DNA from: Leptolinea sp964397625
Lineage (GTDB): Bacteria; Chloroflexota; Anaerolineae; Anaerolineales; Anaerolineaceae
Assembly (NCBI GenBank): GCA_964397625.1
Contig: CAYNJT010000009.1
Coordinates: 1 to 64,000 of the forward strand
Reading direction: 5' to 3'
Length of the DNA: 64,000 bases
Both the position numbers and the translations under genes were made by a program. Every line of letters starts with the position of its first letter. Position 1 is the stretch's first letter. Shown here piece by piece: positions 33,619 to 43,188 of this stretch. The notes under the pieces were generated by a model, which was given only the letters and a program-made list of their open reading frames with translations, was not told the origin of the DNA and ran no database searches.

Positions 33619-36078
33619 ATGCGCCTAAAAATTATTTTTCGGCAAACGCTACTAATTAGCATGTTCTTTCTTTTTGGCAGCCTGGCGACCACAGGATGCG
33701 GGACTGAAAACAATAAAATAAATTCCGAAATAATTAGCACTCATCCAGATGTGTTGGCCTCTTTTATCGTCACATTACCCGAAGCAATTCCCGAGGGTTC
33801 CCAACTATCTATTGAATGGGTGGATCCATTAAGTACTCATTCATTAAATCCAATCTATTCTCCTATGCAAAAGATGGATGGCACCCATTATCAATTAGAT
33901 GTGCCAGCGAAGAAAGGTAGTTTGTTACGCTATCGTTACGTACTCATGGGGAAAAATCCGGTAAGTGAATTTACAATTTCCGGTCAACCACTCATTTCAC
34001 GTTTTTTCTATATAACTGAACATACCCAAATACAGGATCAAGTATCCGGTTTTTCACAAATATCGGGAAAAAAGCCGATAGGAAGCCTGGAGGGGAAAAT
34101 AATTGTTTCGGGAAACGGAGAACCAATACCCGGAATGATTGTTTCAACCAACGGACTGTCTTCAATTAGTTCGATTGATGGATCATTTCGATTGGCAGGC
34201 ATTCCGACTGGCACACTGAACATTACAGTTTTCAGCCCAGATCAATCCTATGAGCCTTTTCAACAGCAGGCAGTAATTGATGAAGGAACCGTAACACCTG
34301 TCAAAGTGGAATTAACACCACGTAAAAAGGTAAATGTAACTTTTATTGTTAATACTCCGCGTGACACGCCAGGATTGGCAGCCCTGAGGATGTTTGGGAA
34401 TGTCTCTATTCTCGGAGATAGTTTTGCTGATCTATTTGGAGGTACTGGACTTGATCAGAACCTTGCACCCATATTGACCAGACAAGCGGGAAATAAATTT
34501 TTTACAGTGCTTCAACTTCCAGCCGGAGCTGAAATCCATTACCTCTATTCATTAGGCGATACATTCTGGAATCGAGAGACCACCACAAAAGGTAATTTTT
34601 CCAATCGACATATTTTTATTCCGCAAGAAGATTTAGTTATTGAAGATACCGTAGTTTCTTGGAATACGATTAATTTTCAGCCAGTTATTTTTCAATTCGC
34701 TCCCCCATCAGGCTTGCCTGATGGGGAAAAGGTACAGATTCAATTCAACACTTTTGGATGGATGGAACCCCTGGAAATGTGGCCTGTTGGTGATGGGACC
34801 TATGAATTCAGGTTGTTTAATCCTCTTAATTTTTCAAAAGCCGTGGATTACCGATTTTGTCATTCAACAATATGCGGAACTCGGGATCCTCTCGACACAA
34901 ACGACCAGATACAATCCTTTCAAGCGAGCGATTCCCTCCAGGCATTGCCCACAGTTGCCGGACGTTGGTCTACATGGTCGCCAATCTCAGAACCAACAGT
35001 TGTCACCACTGAACAAAGTCCCCCGCGTGAGGATGGATTTGTTACGGCCATTGAGTTTTCTGATACCTTCCGTTCCGGGTGGAAAACTTACGCTTCTTCG
35101 GCACTCGATGCGGCTGTAAGTTTAAACGCTAATACTTTAATCCTTCCAGTCAGTTGGACATTCCGCTCTGCCAATCCTCTCTGGCTTGATATCGATCTAA
35201 GTCAAAATCCGTCCTATCATGATTTGATGGAAATTTGTTCACTTGCCAGGAATAAAGGATTGAGGGTTTTTCTGATGGCCGTAACGCAATATCCAACTTC
35301 ACCCGAAGAGTTCTGGACTGGTTTTTCTCACGATCCTGCCGGATGGGACCGCTTTTTTAAAGAAATTTTCCGTTTCTATGTATCAACATCCAATCTTGCC
35401 AAACTTAGCGGCGCAGATGGACTGATTTTAGGAGATGAGACTGTTACAGGCTTGCTTGGAAATACATTCGCTGTGGACGGTGTACTTGATTCTTACTCTG
35501 AAGACTATTCTCAAGCCTGGAATCAATTGTTTTCAAGAATTCGCGCCATATACCCAGGAACCATTTTTATCGGTTTAAATTATGCTGACCTCTCAAGCAT
35601 ATATGACATATCAAAAGATAATTATGATGGTATCTACCTGTTAAATTTGGGAAGAATCACCGATTCAAGCGCGGACATCACAACCTATACAGACAATATC
35701 GCGGTTAAGTTTGATGAGACTGTTTTGCCAGTGTTTGTTGAAACAGGTAAAACAATCTGGATAGGATTGGATTTCCCTTCGCTATCATCAGCCCACCTTG
35801 GTTGTATAGATCTTTCTGACAATTGTGTGGATCCATCGATTGTAAATTTTCCATCCCCGTCACAACCAGATTTGGGTATATCCATGCAGGAACAGGAGAA
35901 ACTGTATAACGCGACTCTTCCAGAGATAAATCGCAGGAACTGGATAAAAGGTATTTCATCGCGCCGGTACTTGCTACCAGGTAATAATCAGGACCAATCT
36001 TCTTCCGTGCGCGGGAAACCAGCATCGGATATCATATGGTATTGGTATTCTTCAATGACAGGTAAGCCGACTCAATAA
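33619..36078 (+). CDS. Large exported protein with carbohydrate-binding-like and TIM-barrel-like parts
   Basis: An 819-residue protein of unrecognised family. It begins with a lipoprotein-like signal (hydrophobic core, then SLATTGC). Residues 155-235 match a carboxypeptidase regulatory-like beta sandwich (GSLEGKIIVSGNGEPIPG, SIDGSFRLAGIPTG). Around residues 235-345 and 345-460 are segments that resemble starch-binding-type Ig folds. Residues about 475-800 look like a glycoside-hydrolase-type barrel (FSDTFRSGWKTYASSALDAA, NKGLRVFLMAV, ADGLILGDE, NYDGIYLLNLG). Acidic residues at the barrel strand ends are compatible with catalysis, but no family was identified. It starts at ATG 33619, 13 bases after nusB, with a poor ribosome site. 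Confidence 0.6.
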   Translation: MRLKIIFRQTLLISMFFLFGSLATTGCGTENNKINSEIISTHPDVLASFIVTLPEAIPEGSQLSIEWVDPLSTHSLNPIYSPMQKMDGTHYQLDVPAKKGSLLRYRYVLMGKNPVSEFTISGQPLISRFFYITEHTQIQDQVSGFSQISGKKPIGSLEGKIIVSGNGEPIPGMIVSTNGLSSISSIDGSFRLAGIPTGTLNITVFSPDQSYEPFQQQAVIDEGTVTPVKVELTPRKKVNVTFIVNTPRDTPGLAALRMFGNVSILGDSFADLFGGTGLDQNLAPILTRQAGNKFFTVLQLPAGAEIHYLYSLGDTFWNRETTTKGNFSNRHIFIPQEDLVIEDTVVSWNTINFQPVIFQFAPPSGLPDGEKVQIQFNTFGWMEPLEMWPVGDGTYEFRLFNPLNFSKAVDYRFCHSTICGTRDPLDTNDQIQSFQASDSLQALPTVAGRWSTWSPISEPTVVTTEQSPPREDGFVTAIEFSDTFRSGWKTYASSALDAAVSLNANTLILPVSWTFRSANPLWLDIDLSQNPSYHDLMEICSLARNKGLRVFLMAVTQYPTSPEEFWTGFSHDPAGWDRFFKEIFRFYVSTSNLAKLSGADGLILGDETVTGLLGNTFAVDGVLDSYSEDYSQAWNQLFSRIRAIYPGTIFIGLNYADLSSIYDISKDNYDGIYLLNLGRITDSSADITTYTDNIAVKFDETVLPVFVETGKTIWIGLDFPSLSSAHLGCIDLSDNCVDPSIVNFPSPSQPDLGISMQEQEKLYNATLPEINRRNWIKGISSRRYLLPGNNQDQSSSVRGKPASDIIWYWYSSMTGKPTQ

Positions 36079-36097
36079 TTCTGTTCAGGAGACTGGA

Positions 36098-37711
36098 ATG
36101 GACCTCAACAGCTTTTCAGGAGCCTCCAATGTATTCGGATTGGATTACCTTGGCTTCCGCAACCTGAGAACGGTTTTTTGGAATCTATCCGCTGCAGAAC
36201 TGGTTGAACAGATTATTCTCCGGCAAGAGGGAAAAATATCACGTACAGGCGCGATTGTTGTTGACACTTCACCACACACTGGACGATCCCCTAATGACAA
36301 ATTTTTTGTGAAGACAAAGGTAACAGAAGACGTCATTGACTGGGGTGATATTAATAAAGGTATTGAGGTCTCGCAGTTTGACCGATTGTTGATAAAATTG
36401 CAGGCCTATTTTCAGGGGCGTGACGTTTTTCTTCAGGATATGTCTGTAGGGTCTGACCCCATGACAGAAACATATGTTCGGATAATCACTGAACGCGCCT
36501 GGCACAGTCTTGTTGCTCAGAATCTCTTCTTACGGCTAAATGGCGACAAGTTAGCCAATTTTGTTCCTGCATTCACTGTAATCAGCGCACCCGGCTTCCA
36601 GGCCGATCCTGAGGGCGATGGAATGCATTCGTCCACATTCATAGTAATAGACCTTGAAAAAAGGTTGGTATTAATTGGTGGAACTGCCTATGCGGGAGAA
36701 ATAAAGAAATCTGTGTTTACGTATATGAATTACATCCTTCCGCAAAAAGGAATTCTTCCCATGCATTGTGCTGCGAATGTAGGAAAACAAAATGATACAG
36801 CGCTGTTCTTCGGTCTATCAGGCACCGGGAAAACCACTCTTTCATCAGATCTTGATCGAAAACTGGTGGGTGATGATGAACAAGGCTAGACTGACCATGG
36901 GATATTCAATTATGAAGGCGGATGTTATGCCAAAACAATCCGACTACGCAAGGAACTTGAACCCGTAATATGGAAAGCCGCCCACCGGTTTGGCGCTGTC
37001 CTGGAAAATGTGGTGATGGATCCTCTCAGCCGATTGATTGACTTTGACAACTCTCGCATTACAGAAAACACTCGAGCTGCTTATCCTATTGACTTTGTGG
37101 ATAATTATGTGACCAGCGGTTGTGCCGGGCATCCTAAAAATATATTCTTTCTTTCCGCAGACGCCTTTGGAGTCTTACCACCCATATCGCGTTTGGAAAT
37201 AAATCAGGCAATTTACTATTTTCTATCCGGGTACACTGCCAAGATTGCCGGAACAGAGACGGGATTAAGTAAGGAACCCTCTGCCACTTTTTCAACATGC
37301 TTCGCGGCACCCTTCTTACCGTTGAATCCGCGAGAGTATGCAAGTATGTTAGCCAGTTTCCTAACAAAATATAGATCAACAGTCTGGTTGATAAATACAG
37401 GATGGACCGGCGGTAAATACGGTTATGGAACACGCATTCCGCTATCCAACACCCGTGCTATGATCCGCTCTGCACTGAACGGATCCTTGAAAGATATTCC
37501 TTGCCGAAATGATCCTTACTTTGGTTTTACGGTACCATTATCATGTCCCGGAGTTCCAGACGAATTACTTATTCCAGAGAATACCTGGAAAGACCAGGAG
37601 CAGTTCAGGTACACAGTCCGCTACTTGATTAATCTATTTGTTAACAATTTTGAGAAATATAAGAAATTTATTTCTTCTGAAGTTTATTCTGCCGGACCTG
37701 TCATTCAATAA
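36098..37711 (+). pseudogene. pckA: ATP-dependent phosphoenolpyruvate carboxykinase, interrupted by in-frame TAG
   Basis: One continuous frame of 537 codons, the normal PckA length, broken only by TAG at 36887-36889 (codon 264). The enzyme makes phosphoenolpyruvate, CO2 and ADP from oxaloacetate and ATP. Before the stop there are HTGRSPNDK and the kinase-1a loop GLSGTGKTT, then GDDEQG. After it there are TDHGIFNYEGGCYAKTI and ADAFGVLPPISRL. The stop replaces the Trp of the family motif DDEHGW, so TGG has become TAG by one base, and the adjacent His is Gln. TAG is used as a normal stop elsewhere here (mrp, PP2C), so general recoding is unlikely. This may be a recent nonsense mutation, a strain variant or a base error. 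Everything else appears intact. Confidence 0.9.
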
Positions 37712-37721
37712 AACAAAAAAA

Positions 37722-38468
37722 TTAATGATAGAAATTCAAGATGAAAATACTGCCGGCAATAATAAATGGCCCGTACGGAATTGCCTGGAAAGCCTCATAT
37801 CGTTTACGAAATAGAGCAAAAAGAATGTAACCACCGGAAACCACTCCGCCAAATACAATGGCTAACAAGAGCGCAGGTAACACATAGGGAAAACCGGTTA
37901 ATAAACCAACGATTCCGGCTAAATTCACGTCGCCAAATCCCAGGGCTTCTTCATCTACTGGTTTTTCGCGATTCCGGGATAATTTGCGGGCAAAGACTTT
38001 GCCAAAATAGTAAAGAAGAAGAAAAATGAAAAATCCGCTGATACCACCCAGAATCGTTTTGGTTAACCCGTTTAGCATATATCCGCAAAGAGAGGCAACA
38101 ACATATCCAACCCCACTAACCTGTTCCAGAATAACTCGGTATTCGAGATCGGTAATTGTCATGGTCATAAAAACAAGCAGCATGGCTTCGCTAGCCCAAA
38201 AAGGTAATTGTCCGATTGGGAAAATAACTGAAAGAAGCGATAATATGATACTCGCAATTATTACCAACCAGAATCGTAATGCGTTCTTTTTCCAACAGAA
38301 TCGGCAATCTTTTCCAGTTAGAAAATCTTTGATATTTCGATATTCTCCACAGGTTAGACATACAGGTTTTGTCAGTTTTCTATTTCTGGGCAGCACATCA
38401 GCCAGATAATTAGCCGCCAGACCGAGAAAAAAGCCGCTGATAATGGAAACAAAAATAAGTGTCGGCAT
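37722..38468 (-). CDS. Prepilin peptidase, A24 family
   Basis: A 248-residue membrane aspartyl protease that cleaves, and often methylates, type IV pilin-like precursors. It has the cytoplasmic zinc site Cys37, Cys40, Cys55, Cys58 (CLTC and CRFC) and the two catalytic aspartates Asp107 (TITDLEYR) and Asp180 (GFGDVNLAG), followed by PYGPFIIAG and about eight membrane helices. No pilin or secretion genes are close. It is convergent with pckA (10-base gap) and divergent from mrfA across 48 bases that must hold both promoters. Confidence 0.9.
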   Translation of the reverse strand: MPTLIFVSIISGFFLGLAANYLADVLPRNRKLTKPVCLTCGEYRNIKDFLTGKDCRFCWKKNALRFWLVIIASIILSLLSVIFPIGQLPFWASEAMLLVFMTMTITDLEYRVILEQVSGVGYVVASLCGYMLNGLTKTILGGISGFFIFLLLYYFGKVFARKLSRNREKPVDEEALGFGDVNLAGIVGLLTGFPYVLPALLLAIVFGGVVSGGYILFALFRKRYEAFQAIPYGPFIIAGSIFILNFYH

Positions 38469-38516
38469 GAATGTTTTCCCTGTAGTATTATTATAGAAAA
38501 AATTTCCGAAATAGCC

Positions 38517-41066
38517 ATGAACAATAAGAGTATATCAAATTTACAGTCTGTTCTTGATTACTGGAATTCCGCAAAAGATATAGCGGAAAATATTCAATTA
38601 TCAACTGAATTATCTGCTTCACCTGGAGAATTCTTTCCCATACCTAAAGGCATTCACCCAAAGCTAACTGAGCGTTTGACAAACCTAGGATATGCAAATC
38701 TTTATTCACACCAGTATTTAAGCTATATTTCGGTAAAAGAGAAACAGAATCTAGTCATTACCACTGGAACAGCCAGCGGGAAGACACTCTGCTATAACCT
38801 CCCTGTCATTGATCATATGCTCAAGGTACCATCTTCCCGGGCTTTATATTTTTTTCCCACAAAAGCTCTAAGCCATGACCAATATGAGAAACTTCAAGAA
38901 TTCACATGGTTTCCGGAAAGGGATACACAGAACAACATTACGATTAATGTCTATGATGGGGATACTCCTGCTCAAAATCGGCAGGCAATTCGGAAAAATA
39001 CCCGCATCCTTATTACGAATCCAGACATGTTGCACACTGCGATCCTTCCTCACCATACCCTTTGGGAAGAATTTTTTCGCGGTCTGGACTTTGTTGTTAT
39101 TGATGAAATCCACGCCTATCGCGGTGTATTTGGGTCTCATGTGGCCAATGTGATCCGCCGGTTAAAACGAATATCCGCTTTTTATGGTTGCAAGCCTCAA
39201 TTCATCCTGACGTCTGCCACTATTTCCAATCCTGGAGAACATGGAGAAGCACTAACCGATGAGATTATGAAAGTCATTGACCATGATGGGGCGCCTCATG
39301 GGAGAAAGACCACGGTTCTATACAATCCTCCCATCATTCATCTGGAGACAGGTATTCGGAAAAGCGCCTCTTCGGAAGTGATCCGACTGGCATCCTCTCT
39401 TCTGGACAAAAATATTCAAGTTCTTATATTTGGGCGCTCACGCCGCGGCGTGGAAATGCTTCTGCGCCAGCTGCGTATCACAAGGAACGATTCTCCATCA
39501 AACTATCATGCGTACCGCTCGGGATATCTTGCCAAAGACCGTCGAGAGATCGAGAATCGTCTGCGTTCAGGCAAATTACGCGCCGTTGCAGCCACCAACG
39601 CACTTGAACTGGGGATTGATATTGGCGGTGTGGATGCGGTCTTAATGACAGGATATCCCGGCAGTGTATCAGGATTGCGGCAACAGGCTGGACGTGCCGG
39701 AAGAAAACAGGACGATTCGATCGCTGTGCTGGTTGCCACAGCCAATCCCATCGACCAGTACCTTATGAGGCATCCTGATTTTCTGTCAGGAAAATCACCA
39801 GAATCTGCGTTGATAGACCCCAACCATCCACTTATTCTTCTAGGCCATTTGAAATGCGCAGCTTTTGAATTACCTTTTACAGATCATGAATCTTTTGGTT
39901 CTCTGGATATCAGTTTGTTGCATGAATATCTCGATTTCCTGCAAGAATCTGGTGAGCTCTATCATTCAGGGGAAAAGTATTTTTGGACAGACACAGCATA
40001 TCCGGCCAGCAGCCTTTCGCTGCGAAGTTCAGACTCTCGCTCGGTCAACCTGATAACAGGAGGATCAGGGAACCAGAAAACCATTGGGGAGATTGATTAT
40101 CTCAGCTCCCTTTGGATGGTGCATCCCAATGCCATATATTTGCATGAAGGTAATACTTACAATGTAAAGTCACTCGACCTTGAAAAATCAGAGGCCGTCC
40201 TCGAACCGGTTGATGAGGATTACTATACAGAACCGATCCGAAAGGTAACGTTAAAAAAAATAAATGAACAGGACGCGGAGTATTACCCTGGTTCGAAGAT
40301 CACCTATGGGGAGATTGAGGTTACAACAGAAATTACAGGCTTCAAGAAGATTCTCTGGAATACCCGAGAGGTTCTTTCGGTTGAACCACTCACCCTTCCT
40401 CCCAGTACCATGCGGACAACCGCATACTGGATGGCATTGAGCGATGAGACTGTCAATCTACTTCGTGAGCAACTGCTTTGGAAAAATGATCCCAATAAAT
40501 ACGGTTCGCAATGGGAAAAGATCCGGGCTGCGGTTCGCAAGAGGGATCAATTTCGGTGCCAGGTTTGCGGATTACCAGAAACTGACAAGGCTCATCATGT
40601 GCATCATAAGACCCCGCTGCGCAGTTTCTTAAGCCTTGAAGAGGCCAACCGCATGGAAAATTTGATAACCTTGTGTTCCAACTGCCATCAATTGGCAGAA
40701 AGCGCTGTGAGAATTCGAAGTGGGCTGTCCGGTCTGGGTTATGCCATTGGACAATTGGCTCCCCTTTTTTTGATGTGCGATGATTCTGACCTTGGTACTT
40801 TAACTGATCCAGTCAGTCAAATTGCTGAAGGCCACCCTGCTGTCATTGTATACGATCAGGTAAATGCCGGAATCGGGTTAAGCCGTAAATGTTTTGATAT
40901 GCATCCGCAAATCATGTCCAGCGTATATGACCTTGTAGCCAATTGTAGCTGCATGGACGGGTGCCCTTCGTGTGTAGGTCCGGGTGGAGAAAATGGTTCA
41001 GGAGGAAAGCCAGAGACTTTGGCCATACTAAGTCAGATCTTTAAAAAAGATCAGGTTTCTTTATGA
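38517..41066 (+). CDS. mrfA: MrfA-type DEAD/DEAH helicase with inserted HNH domain
   Basis: An 849-residue SF2 helicase of the YprA/MrfA group, which in Bacillus repairs mitomycin C adducts. Helicase motifs: TGTASGKTL (about residue 82), VIDEIHAYRG (about 196), LTSATISNP, then ATNALELGIDIGG and QQAGRAGR. The C-terminal DUF1998-type part ends with the family metal site CSCMDGCPSC (about 810). Between them, residues about 662-730 form an HNH nuclease-type module: CQVC (about 681), HHVHHKTPL, and CSNCH (about 720). Bacillus MrfA is not described with such a module. The stop overlaps mrfB by four bases (ATGA). Confidence 0.9.
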   Translation: MNNKSISNLQSVLDYWNSAKDIAENIQLSTELSASPGEFFPIPKGIHPKLTERLTNLGYANLYSHQYLSYISVKEKQNLVITTGTASGKTLCYNLPVIDHMLKVPSSRALYFFPTKALSHDQYEKLQEFTWFPERDTQNNITINVYDGDTPAQNRQAIRKNTRILITNPDMLHTAILPHHTLWEEFFRGLDFVVIDEIHAYRGVFGSHVANVIRRLKRISAFYGCKPQFILTSATISNPGEHGEALTDEIMKVIDHDGAPHGRKTTVLYNPPIIHLETGIRKSASSEVIRLASSLLDKNIQVLIFGRSRRGVEMLLRQLRITRNDSPSNYHAYRSGYLAKDRREIENRLRSGKLRAVAATNALELGIDIGGVDAVLMTGYPGSVSGLRQQAGRAGRKQDDSIAVLVATANPIDQYLMRHPDFLSGKSPESALIDPNHPLILLGHLKCAAFELPFTDHESFGSLDISLLHEYLDFLQESGELYHSGEKYFWTDTAYPASSLSLRSSDSRSVNLITGGSGNQKTIGEIDYLSSLWMVHPNAIYLHEGNTYNVKSLDLEKSEAVLEPVDEDYYTEPIRKVTLKKINEQDAEYYPGSKITYGEIEVTTEITGFKKILWNTREVLSVEPLTLPPSTMRTTAYWMALSDETVNLLREQLLWKNDPNKYGSQWEKIRAAVRKRDQFRCQVCGLPETDKAHHVHHKTPLRSFLSLEEANRMENLITLCSNCHQLAESAVRIRSGLSGLGYAIGQLAPLFLMCDDSDLGTLTDPVSQIAEGHPAVIVYDQVNAGIGLSRKCFDMHPQIMSSVYDLVANCSCMDGCPSCVGPGGENGSGGKPETLAILSQIFKKDQVSL

Positions 41067-42316
41067 ACGAATCCCTTTCTTCTCGGTTGCGTTCACTTGG
41101 AGTAAAAACCGGTCTAAAAGACCTGTCGGCTCCGCAAATAAAACCACCGGATATAGACAGCCTGGTAAATGGCCACTTTATCGAATCTGAGTTCGGCAGA
41201 ATATTTTGTGCGGAGACCAGACAGGGATTATGCTATACGCATGGCGATGTGCCTATGACCGTTTCCCCCATTACCGCCAGGTTCTTGCGCTGGGCTGATT
41301 CTGCCGGGGGAATTAACCTGACTGATCTATATTCAGTCGCCTTTATAGACACAGAAACCACCGGTCTGGCTGGTGGCACTGGAACCCTTCCATTCATGAT
41401 CGGGATTGGTCGGTTCACAGAAAATGGTTTTATTACATCACAACTCTTTGCCCGCAATCCGGCGGAAGAACGCGCGCAGCTAGACGTCTTTGAGAAAATC
41501 ATGGCAGGTGTGACGACAATCGTTTCCTATAACGGCAAAGCCTTTGATGCGCCCATTCTAAATACCCGCTTTACCATGAATGGAATGCCTTCTCCTCTTA
41601 TTGACCTGACTCACATTGACCTACTCCCTCTCTCAAGGAGATTCTGGCGACGCCGGCTTGACAGTCGGGGTTTGAAAGATATTGAATATGAAATTTTGCA
41701 CTATACGCGCGATCAATTGGATGTACCGGGTTGGGAAATCCCCGTTTTATACTTCAACTACCTGCGCACAGGTGATCCCAATCCGCTAGTGGGTGTGTTC
41801 TACCATAATGTCATCGATATTGAATCCCTTGCCGCTCTCTTTTTGTACTTTAATGATCTATCCGCTGAACCCGGATCGAAAAAACAATTACATCCAATTG
41901 ATTCTTTTAGCATGGCTGTACAAATCGAAACAGCCGGGGAAATAGATGTGGCCGTTGAACTGTATGAACAATTGCTTTTGGAAGAACTTCCAGATTATAT
42001 TCGGCCTGAACTGCAACTCAGGTATGCCCGTATTCTTAAACGCCGTGGTGATTTTACGCGTACTGTAAACGTGTTAAATTCCGGAAGTAATTCGAATGAT
42101 ATTGAGATCATGATTCAACTTGCGAAAGTTTTGGAACATCAACAGCGCGATTACGCTACCGCCCTGGAGTGGACAATGAACGCGTTGGATGCCCTTCAAA
42201 AAACTATATCGTCTGGTTCGTTCCCTGAGAACCGTTCAAAAATCGAAGACCTTACACGTAGAAGGGACCGATTGAAAAAGAAGATCGCGAAGGAAAATCA
42301 ACATGACGGAGTATAG
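41063..42316 (+). CDS. mrfB: MrfB-type DEDD 3'-5' exonuclease (YprB family)
   Basis: A 417-residue protein with an RNase H-like exonuclease domain at about 90-270: Asp96 and Glu98 (FIDTETTGL), SYNGKAFDAPILNTRF, DLTHIDLL, the SRGLKDIE segment and the final Asp in YHNVIDIESLA. Residues 290-417 are helical and TPR-like. In Bacillus MrfB works with MrfA in UvrABC-independent excision of mitomycin lesions. The four-base overlap with mrfA here supports the same pairing. Confidence 0.88.
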   Translation: MNESLSSRLRSLGVKTGLKDLSAPQIKPPDIDSLVNGHFIESEFGRIFCAETRQGLCYTHGDVPMTVSPITARFLRWADSAGGINLTDLYSVAFIDTETTGLAGGTGTLPFMIGIGRFTENGFITSQLFARNPAEERAQLDVFEKIMAGVTTIVSYNGKAFDAPILNTRFTMNGMPSPLIDLTHIDLLPLSRRFWRRRLDSRGLKDIEYEILHYTRDQLDVPGWEIPVLYFNYLRTGDPNPLVGVFYHNVIDIESLAALFLYFNDLSAEPGSKKQLHPIDSFSMAVQIETAGEIDVAVELYEQLLLEELPDYIRPELQLRYARILKRRGDFTRTVNVLNSGSNSNDIEIMIQLAKVLEHQQRDYATALEWTMNALDALQKTISSGSFPENRSKIEDLTRRRDRLKKKIAKENQHDGV

Positions 42317-42893
42317 TTCCAGAAAAATCGCTGACCGATGGAATAGCCGATTTCTTAAAGACGATCGGTTCAAAGAGGCTCCTGTTCGCCGACTTGTCAG
42401 CGATTACTCATTTCTCCTTCCAGAAACCGGGCTGGCTCTCGAAATCGCCGGTGGTATTGGTAAGACAACAAATTTTTTACAGAATCATGGATTACAGGTT
42501 ATTGAACTGGATATATCCTTTCAGGCATTATTGAAAGCAAGGGATATTAACAAGAATGCTTTCCATGTAGTCGCAGATGTTCTAAATGTTCCTCTGTCAG
42601 ATCGACAATTTATTGTGATATGTAATTTCTATTTTCTCGAACGCCGGATATTTCCCCTCATAAAAAAACAACTATTACCCGGCGGAATACTTTTCTTTGA
42701 AACCATGCTGTTGGAAATGCAATCCATTCGCCCTGAAATACCAGACGATCACTTGCTTAACCCTGGAGAATTGAAGGCTGAGTTCGACAATTGGGAAATC
42801 ATCCATTATTATGAAGGCTGGCTTGATTCAGACCATGGGCATAAAAAGGCAGTGGGACAAATCATTGCGCGTAAACCAGCTGCTCCGCTATAA
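42303..42893 (+). CDS. SAM-dependent methyltransferase
   Basis: A 196-residue class I methyltransferase resembling the small TehB-like group. The N-terminus has DRWNSRFLKD, motif I is LALEIAGGIGKTTNFL (a GxGxxT form), the acidic residues are in VIELDIS, and VVADVLNVPLSDRQFIVICNFYFLER is a typical motif II-III region read in pieces. The substrate is unknown. It overlaps mrfB by 14 bases, so the two are probably co-expressed. Confidence 0.8.
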   Translation: MTEYSSRKIADRWNSRFLKDDRFKEAPVRRLVSDYSFLLPETGLALEIAGGIGKTTNFLQNHGLQVIELDISFQALLKARDINKNAFHVVADVLNVPLSDRQFIVICNFYFLERRIFPLIKKQLLPGGILFFETMLLEMQSIRPEIPDDHLLNPGELKAEFDNWEIIHYYEGWLDSDHGHKKAVGQIIARKPAAPL

Positions 42894-42900
42894 TTTATAT

Positions 42901-43188
42901 ATGGATAGAAAATGGGTTCAAATATATTCCACTTATGGCCGGTTGAACGCCGATATGCTGGTGGATTTTCTTAACGCCAATGGAATTGAAGCGACATCCA
43001 TTCAGGAAAGCGTTGGAACCACCTACGGCCTCACTGTGGGCACACTGGGTGAAGCGATCATTTACGTGCCTGTGGAAAAAAAAGAAGCCACAGAAGAACT
43101 ACTCCAACAAATGGAAGATGGAAAGCTTGAATTACCGGATGATTCCACCCCCACAGAACCGGATCAGATAAACCGCAACTCTGATTGA
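42901..43188 (+). CDS. DUF2007-type putative signal-transducing protein
   Basis: A 95-residue protein with the DUF2007 (PF09413) fold: WVQIYSTYGRLNADMLVDFL, NGIEATSIQE, EAIIYVPVEKKEATEELLQ. I chose ATG 42901 because the domain begins there and an in-frame ATG at 42811 lies inside the methyltransferase gene. The acidic C-terminal tail overlaps the convergent aminotransferase gene by 25 bases. Function unknown. Confidence 0.75.
   Translation: MDRKWVQIYSTYGRLNADMLVDFLNANGIEATSIQESVGTTYGLTVGTLGEAIIYVPVEKKEATEELLQQMEDGKLELPDDSTPTEPDQINRNSD

Noticed and set aside
36098..36889. A genuine 263-residue truncated PckA followed by an independent gene from 37010
   Set aside because: Both parts are in the same frame. 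The 120 bases between them encode conserved PckA sequence, so this is one interrupted gene.
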